Of a DNA stretch of 64,000 nucleotides, positions 34,431-45,113 are shown one piece after another (the stretch's first letter is position 1; each line of letters starts with the position of its first letter). Under the pieces are notes generated by a model. The model did no database searches and was not told the origin of the DNA. It was given only the letters and a program-made list of their open reading frames with translations. The stretch is from Nothopassalora personata (Eukaryota > Ascomycota > Dothideomycetes > Mycosphaerellales > Mycosphaerellaceae): positions 186,001 to 250,000 of the forward strand of contig CM066295.1 in assembly GCA_033816765.1 (NCBI GenBank). Reading direction: 5' to 3'. Position numbers and translations under genes: made by a program.

Positions 34431-36338
34431 CTACAACACTGCCTTCTCCTCACCAAGCTTCCTCACTGTAAACGTCCCAAAATACGCATTCAACGCATCG
34501 ACCGTTCCACTCCCCTGCACAAGCCTCACAACACAAGCCACATACCCATCCGGCCTAACAACCACCACTCCTCCCTCCTCCTCAGATAGTCCCATCTTCG
34601 CATGCGCCGCCGCCTGCGCATCCGGAACCCGTTGGTCCCACACATCATCAGCATAGACGTGGTCCTGGTACCGCGCAAGTACCTCCGGAAGGAGATCGTT
34701 AATCTCGATCTCAGGCCTGGGGGCGTTGAAGATGATGTTAAACGTGAAGAAGTGGCTGTGAGGGTTATGGCGCTCGTTGTAGTCTACGCTATCAATATCG
34801 CTGCGGGCGTAGACGGAGTAGAAAGAGTTCCTTTTCTGGAGGTTCTTGGCGAAGTCGGAGATGGCGGATTTGGTGCGCTGAGGTTTGCCACCGAAGAGGT
34901 ATAGTCTGTAAGAGCCGTTGAGAGGGATTTCTTGCTCGAGGTGGACGACGTTTGCATCGGTGACGCGGGTGACGGTGGCGGGTGTGAGGATCCGGCCAGT
35001 GCGGAGTTTTGTGGTGCCTTTCGACTCGGAGAGGAAGAGGTCGTGTTGTGCTGGGTGGGAGGGTGACCAGTTGAAGACGTTCTCGAGGTAGCGGACTCCG
35101 TATCCAGAGGTGAATTCGCAGGATTCTTTGAACTTCTTGATGAAGGGGTTTTCTTCGCTTTCGCTGTGGCCACCTTTCTTGCCTGCGGCTCTGGCTTCGC
35201 TGGCGGAAGGTTGTCGTTGTGAGAAGAGTTTTGCATATTCTGCGTCGAAGTTCAATAGATTCTCGGCGACGAATTTGCGTTCAGTTTCGTAGGACTTCAG
35301 GATAGAACGATCGGCGAAGCCAGATTCTACATGATGGATCTTCCAGGCGAGGTTTTGAGCATCGAGGAAGGCGGTGTTCATGCCTTGGCCGGCTTTGGGC
35401 GAGTGAGTATGACAGCAATCTCCACCCATGAAGACTCTCTCGTCCAAAGTGTAGCGGTCTGCGATACCCTGGCCAATAGGGTAGACCGAGTACCACTCCA
35501 CACGATCCCACTCGATCCAGTATGGCTTGAGGATCTTCCTCGCGAATGCCTGCACTTCTTCTGGCGTCGCTGATTTCCTTGGGTTAAAGTCTGGGTCTTC
35601 TGAGGAGGCGATCTGAATGTATAGACGGACCATATTGGCTTCACGAGGAATGACCATGATCGAACCAGCATCTGAGTGGATCGTGCACTTCATCTTGATG
35701 TCCGGGAAGTTCGTCCGCACGACACCGTCCATGACACCCCAAACATATGCGATCGGGTCTTTATGCGTGATGCCGACACCCAACTGTTCTCTCACGAAAC
35801 TCCTTGCACCCTCTCCACTGAACAGGTATTTCGCTCGTACAGTCTCCGTTTCATCGCCATCTACATGTGCAATGCTGACCTCGACTGGATATTCGGGATC
35901 CTTGCCATCGTTCTGGAAGCCTGTAATCTTCCATGGCCGTTGTATCCGTGTGTTGTGCTTCTCAATATCGGCAATAAAGACGCGCTCAATCAGACCCTGG
36001 TGGAGCAGCGTTGTGAATGGATATCGCGCATCGATGAATTTCGGACACGACGCCCAAGTCCCCGTTCTGTGTATGCCTTTGCCAGCTTCTGACGGGTCCC
36101 AGAATGCCACCTCGTACACCTTTGCTGGCTCGTTCTCCATGATCGCGCGCTTCAGGCCCATGTTTCGCAGCAGGTCTAATGATCGTGGCTGGATGCCATC
36201 TGCTCGTCCAGTGGGGGTAGGTTCGGGTCGCATGTCGATGTGCTTGATCTTGTATCCCCATCTTGCTAGACATGTCGAGAGTAGAAGGCCGACCGGTCCG
36301 GCGCCTACGATCACAATGTCGTACTTCTCGTGAGGCAT
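34431..36338 (-). CDS. FAD-dependent monooxygenase, phenol 2-monooxygenase-like
   Basis: Single-exon gene, 635 codons, ATG at 36338. Residues 7-17 hold [11 protein letters not shown], the Rossmann GxGxxG that binds the FAD ADP moiety. Residues 171-180, [10 protein letters not shown], are the DG-type motif of aromatic hydroxylases, here with Glu in place of the usual Asp. Residues 306-321, [16 protein letters not shown], are the second FAD-binding GD motif. The last about 200 residues match in position the thioredoxin-like C-terminal dimerisation domain of phenol hydroxylases. Length is normal for the family (600-680). Predicted reaction: NAD(P)H- and oxygen-dependent ring hydroxylation of a phenolic compound. 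No signal peptide is visible, so it is probably cytosolic. No partner catabolic genes lie next to it, and substrate cannot be told from sequence. Confidence 0.9.
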   Translation of the reverse strand: MPHEKYDIVIVGAGPVGLLLSTCLARWGYKIKHIDMRPEPTPTGRADGIQPRSLDLLRNMGLKRAIMENEPAKVYEVAFWDPSEAGKGIHRTGTWASCPKFIDARYPFTTLLHQGLIERVFIADIEKHNTRIQRPWKITGFQNDGKDPEYPVEVSIAHVDGDETETVRAKYLFSGEGARSFVREQLGVGITHKDPIAYVWGVMDGVVRTNFPDIKMKCTIHSDAGSIMVIPREANMVRLYIQIASSEDPDFNPRKSATPEEVQAFARKILKPYWIEWDRVEWYSVYPIGQGIADRYTLDERVFMGGDCCHTHSPKAGQGMNTAFLDAQNLAWKIHHVESGFADRSILKSYETERKFVAENLLNFDAEYAKLFSQRQPSASEARAAGKKGGHSESEENPFIKKFKESCEFTSGYGVRYLENVFNWSPSHPAQHDLFLSESKGTTKLRTGRILTPATVTRVTDANVVHLEQEIPLNGSYRLYLFGGKPQRTKSAISDFAKNLQKRNSFYSVYARSDIDSVDYNERHNPHSHFFTFNIIFNAPRPEIEINDLLPEVLARYQDHVYADDVWDQRVPDAQAAAHAKMGLSEEEGGVVVVRPDGYVACVVRLVQGSGTVDALNAYFGTFTVRKLGEEKAVL

Positions 36339-37459
36339 GTTGCGGGACTATCCTGCAGGCTGCCGTAAGATAGTTGTCAAGGTCGTTTCGAAGGACAATC
36401 CTAGCAAATACGAGTCGATGACCAGGCGGCGATCTGCAATCAGTAGGCCCCAACGTTCAATGGGACACAAAACAACAATAGAGATAGAGGAGTGATACTG
36501 ACAGAAAGGTAGCGATGAGAATTAGGATCAGGGCCTACCTTATGAAGCGCCATGATGCTGATAGCGCAGTAGACGCTTGTACACGGCTAATCGATCGGAT
36601 GGCTGCTTTTGGACCAAGAGGACTTACCATGTGTCGAAGCCGTAGCTGTGTGTGATGCGGATTCCCCACTCAAGTCTCCCGTGTATCTCTTCCGAGGCAA
36701 GGGACTGGCACAAGGCAAAGCCCGAGATGAGCACGTGATGTGCTCGGACACTCTGCCGGCCCGAGATTCGTCGTCTTTCATCAGACGGCGATGATGTCGT
36801 AGGATGACTTGCTTCCTACACCTTCGAATGTGGAGTCGATCAACATGCTGCAGATGCGCAATGTGTGAGCTCAGTCGTCATAAGGCCTGGACTGCTTGAA
36901 TGAGTCGCTCGTTGACCACTCTTCTTGTACGCGAAATCAATTTCAGGAATGTCCCGTGGCGACCATCTCTCAGTGGAAGCGTTGCTGCGGCGCTGGTAAT
37001 TACCTTTGCCGTGTTGTGAGGCCGACGTCCAGCTCAGGAAAAAGCTTCAAGTAAGAACGAAAGATCACAGGCTTTCACTCGAGCCGCCGGACTTGAGCTC
37101 ACCTGCTTCGTCCCTCCAGACGCAACAATAGCACTCACAATCACCAGACCTCTCAGCCATACGATGTCCAGCCATGATCATCCGCACACTGATCAATCAC
37201 TCTGGCATTGTCCCCCTTCGATATGAAGTCTACGCCGAGTTGAGGAGAGTGCGGTGAGGAATGTCACGCATTCAACTCTATGTTATCATCAAGACGCCCA
37301 GCTAAAGTGACCTTTCCTCAAGTGGCGCTACTAGCTCTCTCCTCCGCCGGGATACTCATACAGCGCCAACAGAAATTGGTCCCGTTCCTCGTAGGACCCT
37401 AACATCCAAAACAAAGCCCGAGGATAGAGCTCGCGCATTTCCGTCTCGAACTGCTCGAG
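36339..37459. other. Intergenic, no supported gene
   Basis: About 1.1 kb between the divergently placed monooxygenase start and the 3' end of the next minus-strand gene. Short open frames on both strands near 36590-36790 mirror each other and show no domain. It should contain the monooxygenase promoter; no clear regulatory motif was identified. Confidence 0.5.
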
Positions 37460-38073
37460 TTAGCCTGAGTCGATGGATGCATCAGCAGTCTTCTCCAAAT
37501 CCTGACGAATGACAATAGCTTCCCATTCTGGAAGGTAATCCATGTCGACCATCGGCGGCGAATACCCGCTACGCATGCAGCCCAATGCGCGCCGGCCAAG
37601 CAGACGCTCAAAGATCTGGTGTTCGTCGGCATCATCGGGAAGTAGGTCAACTCGATATGTCTGCTGCCGAGGGGATGGTGGGATGGGCTCCGGTAGTGAA
37701 TACTCATCGACCTCGTCGGTGTAGTCTCTCAGCTCTACCTCGAGCTCCGCGCTTGATCTAGGTGGAGCTGGAGGCCGTGGTGTGACACGCCTAAGTGCAA
37801 GCTGAGTTTCTGGCGCGGATCGTAGTAGTGGAGGACTCAGAGGTCCGTCTCGAGGAGTGCTGCTATGTTGGGCAGCTTGAGTGTCGGTGCGTTGAATATC
37901 GCGCCAGACGGGATTACGCAGGAATGAGTTTGTGGTACAGTCCTGACACGCCGCGATTGCCATGAAAAAGGCTCCACTGAGGCCGAACGAAATATCATTT
38001 TCATCTTCCTCTGTTTCCTCATCCTCTACCGTTTCGTCGATGAAGCCAAGTGCTTGAAATACGAACCGGCCGT
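37460..38073 (-). CDS. Small acidic, proline-rich hypothetical protein
   Basis: From the ATG at 37963 the frame gives 167 residues with a proline-rich middle (RVTPRPPAPPRSS) and an acidic C-terminal half. Upstream of that ATG the frame remains open and coding-like for about 36 codons (an acidic VEDEETEEDENDISFG run) back to an acceptor-like GCGCAG at about 38074, preceded by a CACTAAT branch-like sequence. I therefore extend the last exon to about 38073. A first exon should lie upstream, but I could not place it with confidence. No known domain. Confidence 0.5.
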
Positions 38074-38755
38074 CTGCGCATTAGTGCATTACAGGCGTCC
38101 TTAGTCAAATCTGGGGTAGTCCACTACTAGTGCTGAATCATTGATCAAGGCACCTAGGTCGATTCAAGACCTTTCTCCAGTGCATGGCCTAGTAGTGCTC
38201 GGGGTAGTGGCAGTGTCTCACGGAAGCTGTCGAGTCTGTCGCTATTGGAGCAAGATTCTGTGATTACGAGACACCGTCGACTCATATGACAGCGCTTGCC
38301 GATGGTTTCGCATCAGTCTCATGATATTTCTTCGTTGATGCGTTGAGAGAGCTGTTGACAAGTCGGTCTAGCATTTTGTGTTTCCGATGGGATGGCGAGC
38401 AACAGTGCTGTCGTGTAGTCGCAACATCCGTCTGTGTGTTGTAGCGATGTTGAAGAACGAAAATGGTGGATGAAAGTGACTGTCGGCCGCCGAAAAGGTG
38501 CATGGACCTCCGCGTGACCGTGACGACGGTGGCCACTAGGAGGAGCAGATGCGACTTCCATCGTGTTTCGACAGATGTGAAACGTGATCGGCTCTTCAAT
38601 CACAATACCTGACGCTCTGAGGGCCTACAGTACACCTACATATCCTCCTCATCAACATCACAGCCACATCGCTGGCAACACCGGCGCTTCAGGAACTCTA
38701 CAAGTTGCCGTCGTGACCACTTCCGGCCCTGCGACTCTTTATACAGCCAGTGATT

Positions 38756-40257
38756 ATGGGACGGGAAAGGGACTCGGACGTGCCGCAGCCTGGTCCTGCG
38801 GTACTGACGTCGAACGCTGGGCCCGATGAATGGCTCGAGCAGGCCAAACTATGCCGCTACCTGCCCGAAGCTGACATGAAGCGCCTGTGCGAGATCGTCA
38901 AGGAATGTCTCATGGAAGAGAGCAATATCCAGCCTGTGCAGGCCCCCGTGACGGTGTGTGGGGATATCCATGGCCAATTCTACGATCTCCTCGAGTTGTT
39001 TAACGTGGCCGGTGGGATGCCCGGCGAGGTGGACGAGCGAGCGGCAGCGGCAGCGGCAACAGCACGAGAGAAGGAGGCAAGCGCGAAACGGACAAGTATG
39101 AGCAGTGGCGGCGCAGCTCTGTTCAGTGCATCAGACTTGGAGCCTCCTACGCAAATCACAGACCCCAAGGTGAAGAGGAAGATGAAGCGGCGCTTTCAAA
39201 AGGACAGCGCGTATACCTCGGCTGCATCTGAGGACGGTTCAGAGCAGGGCGGTGCTGATGATGAGGAAAGACGAGGCAGAGTGCGAAGCCGCAGCGTGAA
39301 CGAGGCTGGAGATGAGGACGAGGATATCGAGGATGACGCGAGTGAAGACAGCGGCGTGGGCGTCAGGAGTCCTGACACTAGTCGGAGTAAGAGCACGGCG
39401 AAGAGCAACAAAGTCGCACACACGAATGGTCTTCAGAACTTCATATTCCTGGGAGACTTTGTGGATCGAGGGTACTTTTCGCTAGAGACCTTTACACTAC
39501 TTATGTGTTTGAAGGCAAAGTACGTTGCGTATTAATGCGCGCTCTGATCGAAGCTGCGATGCTGACTACAACACAAAGATTTCCTGACAAAGTTACTCTG
39601 GTTCGAGGGAACCACGAGTCCCGCCAGATCACCCAAGTCTACGGCTTTTACGAAGAATGTCAGCAGAAGTACGGCAACGCAAGTGTGTGGAAATCATGCT
39701 GTCAGGTCTTCGACTTCCTGGCTCTCGCAGCCATAATCGACGGCAAAGTTCTTTGCATTCACGGCGGATTGTCGCCAGAGATTCGCACTCTCGACCAAAT
39801 CAGAGTTGTCGCAAGAGCGCAGGAAATTCCGCATGAAGGTGCTTTCTGTGATCTTGTCTGGAGTGATCCGGAAGAAGTCGACACATGGGCAGTGTCACCT
39901 AGAGGCGCTGGGTGGCTGTTTGGAGACAAAGTCTCTAGTGAGGTAAGTCACGCTCTAGTCGACATTCAATTGATCGCCGATCGCTAATCGTAAATCTAGT
40001 TCAACCACGTCAACAATCTTCAGCTCATCGCTCGTGCGCACCAACTGGTCAATGAAGGATACAAATATCACTTTGCATCTCAAGATGTTGTCACTGTCTG
40101 GTCCGCGCCGAACTACTGCTACCGCTGCGGCAATGTCGCTAGTATAATGACCCTGGGAGAAGACTTGAATCCTGACTTCAAGATCTTCAGCGCGGTGCCG
40201 GACCACAGGCGAGCAGTACCAGCTGGACGACAAGGCCGCGGCGAGTATTTCTTGTAG
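38756..40257 (+). CDS. ppg1: Ppg1-type Ser/Thr protein phosphatase (PP2A-like)
   Basis: Three exons: 38756-39519, 39579-39942 and 40000-40257. The 59- and 57-nt introns have GTACGT/GTAAGT donors; the total of 462 codons includes the stop. Metallophosphatase signatures in order: GDIHG (69-73), GDFVDRG (233-239), GNHE (264-267), then [18 protein letters not shown] and a C-terminal YFL, the carboxyl-methylation end of PP2A-like enzymes. Residues about 91-226 are an extra low-complexity, acidic and Ser-rich segment between the first two metal-binding motifs. The N-terminal segment around [20 protein letters not shown] and the exon 2 sequence resemble the Ppg1 branch rather than PP2A or Sit4. Role by family: dephosphorylation in the STRIPAK-like/Far complex affecting growth and cell wall. 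The ATG at 38756 is the first in frame. Confidence 0.88.
39520..39578 (+). other. Intron 1 of ppg1
   Basis: 59 nt, GTACGT donor, GCTGAC branch point, ACAAAG acceptor. Removing it joins LKAK to [13 protein letters not shown] in frame, as the family requires. Confidence 0.88.
39943..39999 (+). other. Intron 2 of ppg1
   Basis: 57 nt, GTAAGT donor, GCTAATC branch-like sequence, AAATCTAG acceptor. It joins DKVSSE to FNHVNNL in frame. Confidence 0.88.
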
Positions 40258-42349
40258 AAGTACGAACTTGTCATGTAACGATATACGGATTGTGCACACG
40301 GCATTGAATCGCGACATAACGCCAGAAATCGCGTGGCAGCAGTGTTCGATGAGGTACGACTTCGGCAGATGATCCTGGATGCGCAGATGTATGGCACGAT
40401 TCCAGGACGAATGAACCTAGACCACAGTGGCAGGTTTGTACGACAGCATTGGTGAAGGATTAGTGTAATGCCCCTACAAATGGAGGAGTTCAACCAAGGC
40501 CACAATCCATGTTTGCACCTTCTATCCTGGGTCCTTGGCGGTCGCGTATCTGGAGAGCTGCCTGGAGGTTAAGAATGGATACGCGAATGACACACGTGAC
40601 GTCCCGGGGCACTGCATTACGTCGCCAAGTCGGTCAGGAAACCTTCATTGTCGGACGTGTTTCAGGATAGCAGGCAACACGGTCTTGTTCATAATAGAAG
40701 CAGGAGGAGGTTCGACCCTTTTCGAGGGCGAGTACCACGATCGCGAAGATGTCTGTAACAGTAAAGCATCGAGCACTGCTGGCCACGTCTTGCGCTCCAT
40801 CATTCATTCACCTCTGCTCGTTAGGTCGCATAGTGACGTGACTAAGGTTCAAATGCCTGTTTCAGGATCTTAGCAAGAATCGTACCGTCTGAGGCTCATC
40901 TCCCGTACCTCGACGCTTACGGTCTCGAAGCTCACGCAAGCTACGGACAGAATGCGATGTACGTAACCTAGCAAAACCTCGGACCTGACTATTGTCACGA
41001 TATGAACAGTGCAGCTTCATTACCGGCGGATCCGCGGACAATTGCCTTGCCGCTGCGACGATCATCAAGTCGTTCTACTCAAGCGCAAATGAAGGAGCAG
41101 CGACAATCAACACAGGACCAAGGCCATACCCACGTACACCGCCGTGACCCGCTTGTCGGCTGTCAATAATGCAGCACCCAAGACAACGACCTGACGTACT
41201 GCAGCATCACGTGTCAATCGCATGTGTCCAAGCGAGTCAGGACTCCATTCCGGACTGTCCGCGTCCTAGAATCAACCTTGAACTCCCTCAACCAATCGGT
41301 CTTCTTGCAGTAGATCTATCAACGCAGAAATAGACATATGGCAAGGTCGCGTCACAGCTTCTAGATCCATCCTTCGGACGTTCACGCCTATAGCCCAGCA
41401 GGGAACAGCATTTGATGAACTGCGATCGTAGCTGCCATGGACTCTATGCGGGTTCCTGAGCTCACCAAGCGATTCATGTCGTGACAGCCGTGCTTATCGA
41501 ACTCACCCGCGCTGTCAATGGGCATCTCTTGACGACTCCTTGACGCGTCTGTCATCCAATGTCGGCCTCTTGCTACACGACACGAACTGCTATGACAGGA
41601 AGAACCTGTCCGGAGAGCTGTATGGTTCCGGCAGATCAGCTACTTTTGGGCATGATTTTTGGGGACTGCGCATCTTTGCCCTTTGCCCTGGTACGTGGAG
41701 CTGTATCAGCCTTGCCTTCCTGTTCTTTTCTTGCCTCCCCGCATTCGTTTTCCTGGTCACTGGTGCCTCGTATCGTTTACAGATTCCGTTGGGAGCTCTT
41801 TCCTGCACGCATGGCTTTCGGAGACGCGGATCGGGGAAGACCCATATATGCGGATGCGCTGGGAGCAGCCGTGGATCGGGCGACTCAACCTCCTGATGCG
41901 AGCTCGTCCTTATGGCTCTTGCTATAGTGCTTTTGATTTCCGGTGAGACCTGAATGGGTGTTGGGGGTTGCTTGCTGAACATGCTTTGCATGCATCCGTA
42001 TGCTGGATCGCATTGATGAGGATCTTCGTGTCTGGTGTCCTCGAAGTTATTTTCCGCGAACCTTGCGTGGTATGGCTATGCAAGAGACGATGAATTGCGA
42101 GGCGAGCGAATTTTTGTTGATTGGAGGGAGTTGGTGGAAAGTTTTCTTCGGTGCCTGTAGGATGCAATACATAAAGGACCGAGTCCACGGCTGTCGTTTA
42201 GAGCACTTCATCGGCACCCCAGTTTCTCTTTCTCTCCAATCTTCTCGTTCGTCTTGTAAGACATCAGTCAAGGACATTCGCTGCATATAATTACTACAGC
42301 TCATCTTCCCCAACTTCACCCTGAACTCATCGACACTCGTTCAACAACG
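40258..42349. other. Intergenic, no supported gene
   Basis: Two kb between ppg1 and the glycine-rich gene. Open frames on both strands near 41540-41990 overlap each other and share no motif with known proteins; a 133-codon minus-strand frame (41590-41991) is the longest with an ATG but is rich in Pro, Arg and Lys and looks like a shadow. The promoter of the downstream gene should lie in the last few hundred bases. Confidence 0.5.
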
Positions 42350-43290
42350 ATGTACATCTCCGCGCTTCTCACTGCGACCTTCGCCCTCCTTGCTTTCGCC
42401 ACGGAGCAAGGTACCCGAGGTGAAGAGTGCGGCGAATGTGACAACGTCAGCCCCCCGTCATATCAGCAAAATGGCGGTGGCGACTACTCCGGCGGTGGCG
42501 TCCACTATGGCGGTGGAGGAGGCCAATACGATGACGGCAACTCTGGCGGTCGTGGTGGTTACGGCGGAGGGTTCACGAACCGTCGTCCCAGCAAATATGG
42601 TGGAGGAGGATACGGTGGAGGAGGATACGGTGGAGGAGGGTATGGAAATGGTGGCAATGGTGGGGCCCGTGAGTTGATATCCATCTTGGCCATTTTCGAT
42701 ATCGAGAACTTTTCGCTGAGGAGACCAGGTTACGACTTCAGCGACTCTTGCCAAGATGGCGAGACCGATTCTTGGAATGGATACCAGATGAGATGCAACG
42801 GTAATCAATGGCAGTACCAGACTAATGGTCAGTATCCTCTCCCAAGCATACCCTAATCCCATCTCTAACGCCGTCATCAGGCCAATGGCAGACCTGGACC
42901 TCCTCCCCCAACGGCCACACCAACCACAACTCCGAGACCCACGGCAACCGCCAAGCCGGCACCTTCAGCCCCCACACCAAGACCCAAACCGGCGGATACT
43001 ACCATGGCACCTTCTCCGACTCCAACCAGATTCCGCTCCACTTTGACGACGACAACTCCTGCGATATCCCTCTCAACCGTCTCTACCCATACGACACGAC
43101 GTGCAGCAAGATTGACATCCCTCAAGACGATCCGTGCGAGGACTGTGACTGGAACGTCCAGAACATCCAGTGCAAGGCTTACGGAGATGCTGAGGGGACT
43201 CAGCAGATTGGTGATGACTTTGGTTACGATAATGGATGCGATTTCGGGCAGCCGACGCAGGTTCGTGCTCTGTTGTGTACTGTGTCTTAA
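42350..43290 (+). CDS. Secreted glycine-rich, cysteine-containing protein
   Basis: ATG at 42350 in a TCAACAACGATG context. Signal peptide: MYISALLTATFALLAFATEQ. Then come a CGECDN segment, a Gly/Tyr-rich region of GGGGYGGGGYGG type (residues about 43-105) and a Cys-containing C-terminal domain (DSCQDGE, DNSCDIPL, CEDCDWN, NGCDFGQ). An intron at 42828-42880 (GTCAGT...CTAACG...ATCAG) is needed to reach the second half. Without any other splice the product is 295 residues. A further 60-nt candidate intron at 42669-42728 (GTGAGT...GACCAG) encodes a hydrophobic insert and can be removed in frame, giving 275 residues. Extracellular; family unknown. Possibly a wall-associated or effector-like protein, but that is inference from composition. 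Confidence 0.75.
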
Positions 43291-43414
43291 GACGAAGGGG
43301 CCGGGACGGTGAAGAATGCAAGGTGGTGTAGATGTCAAATGGAATGGAGATGTTGGCGATGTGACTGGGGTGAAATGATGGCTAATAGATTGTAGTGGGG
43401 TCATGGCGTTTTGT

Positions 43415-43431
43415 GGGGGGGGGGGGGGGGG
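43415..43431. repeat. G17 homopolymer
   Basis: Seventeen consecutive G, 125 bp after the stop of the glycine-rich gene. Likely slippage-prone; the exact length may be a sequencing approximation. Confidence 0.85.
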
Positions 43432-45113
43432 ATTGATAATTACAAAAGCTTAATGTTGGATGGCTAAACAGAGAACGACGATCTCTTAGAATGGCGTCAC
43501 ATTTAGCGGCAACTGATTCCAGTGTTCTCTCGGCTCATTTGACAATGCTGGCCAGGGTCGACCTCGGGTTGATGTTGCGCTGGAGTACGTGAAGGGCCAC
43601 TGTAACACAACCGTTCCTGGCTCGTGCTCCTTGCTGGACAAATGCAACAGTCCAGGACTATGTAGAAGCACGTTGCCACAATAACTGTCTGCAGGTGGTA
43701 TGAATTTGACTTATGCAGATGGACTGTGGACCCTGTGAGACGTCACCTTAGTTAGCATCAGTGGGAAAGTGGAACACGACTCCGTTCGCCAGGTGTTCGC
43801 GCCCACGCTGAACCTGGCGGGCAGTGCACAATTATCAGCCAAGCACGAAGCGATCCATGGATGATACCGTTGAGCCGGCGCAAGCCAAACCATGTCCAGT
43901 ACTTATGGCCAAATACTGTACAGTATGTCTTGAGTCCGTGCAGATAGAGTTCAGCGACTTGAAGCAAAGCGATTTAGCCCCCGCTCCCCAAATGATGAAA
44001 ACTGGTACCGCCGAGTTCGTTCTACAGTACAGTACAGTACTACTGTAGCACATAGGACACAGGCGAGACAGGGAAGAAACTGCCGACGAAAACAGTCGGA
44101 GCTAGAGCTTTCATTCGATGAGGCAAGTCCGTCCACTTCGGTAGAACTAGTTCTAGCCAGCAAGCCTCACCCGACGACCTCCGGGGATCCGTGATGAAGA
44201 AGCCAACAGCTGGCCTCTAGTTCTACATACAGCATGTGAGATGATGGCTGTGGTTGATATAGTTTCGTCATCACATCGATGATGACTTAGATCTACTGTA
44301 GTGAGTGCTTCAGTCGGGGTCCAGGCGAGGTGAGGCGATCGCTCTGCGAAGCTTCGATAGATCCACACGCCATCAAACCACCCAGTGCTAGTACTAGCAG
44401 ACCATAAAAAGACAATACTACAGGGACGTCGCAGCCAAAACCTGCTTGTTGCAGATTGCTCGCAAAGGCCAGCTATAGGGGTTCGCAGGATATATCGACA
44501 GGATCTAGTTGTTTCGTGGCGATATGTTTGTTCCTGGCGCTGCTGACACATCAGTATTCGTGGCATGCAGTGCCGTTAGCTGTCAGTGTTGGCTGTACTG
44601 TAGCAACCACAGTGAATAATCATCATGCTAGGGCCCTTCATCAGCATTAGAGCGAGACGGGCGCCGAGAAAGGTCGTGGCTGCCCGGCTGCCGTCGACTC
44701 GGGTCCTGCTGATGCGCCTGTTTCCTGGGACCGGAGAGACAGAAGACAGAACGTGGGCGGCCAACGTCGAATGCAGATGGAATGGGTCGGATGGCTGTGT
44801 ATTCTCACTGCACAGACTGTGTAATAAGAACAAGTACGAGTTCCCGCTAATGAATAGTTCGTTCTAGCCCACCCACCTCACCTTCACCGCGAGCGTCATT
44901 TGGTTCCGCCGACGCTCCGTCATTAACTTCATGCAGCACGAGTCGCGCGGCGTGGCACTTTGCGCGGACGGTCCTGTTCAACGACAGCGTGCCTGTCCGC
45001 TGGTGTTACGATCGTTTCGCAGCGAAACGACCACTCAGAGTGCCCCGGCGAGGTGTGCCGCCCCTCCCACCCCGGTCGGCCAGCTCGGTAGGATCTGAAC
45101 CTACAGATTAGCC
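43432..45113. other. Intergenic, kinesin upstream region
   Basis: No convincing gene. It contains several copies of the palindrome-like TACTGTACAGTA or GTACAGTAC (about 43914-43925 and 44027-44046) and related CTGTACTGTAG or CTACTGTAG sequences at 44290 and 44590. A 137-codon minus-strand frame (44153-44566) has an ATG but no recognisable domain. The last 200 bases are CG-rich and pyrimidine-biased, as expected for a promoter. Confidence 0.45.

Noticed and set aside
34102..36453. Several open frames of 60-238 codons on both strands over the monooxygenase
   Set aside because: They are shadows of the 635-codon gene; Arg/Ser/Pro-rich and without domains.
38750..38755. Two-codon extension upstream of the ppg1 ATG
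   Set aside because: It would begin with GTG; the first true ATG in frame is at 38756.
42815..42877. Glycine-rich protein ending at 42856
   Set aside because: That end lies in an intron with good donor, branch and acceptor; splicing continues into a Cys-containing second exon in frame.
34431..43290. Secondary-metabolite or catabolic gene cluster around the FAD monooxygenase
   Set aside because: Neighbours are a phosphatase, a kinesin and hypotheticals; no polyketide synthase, NRPS, P450 or pathway regulator was seen.
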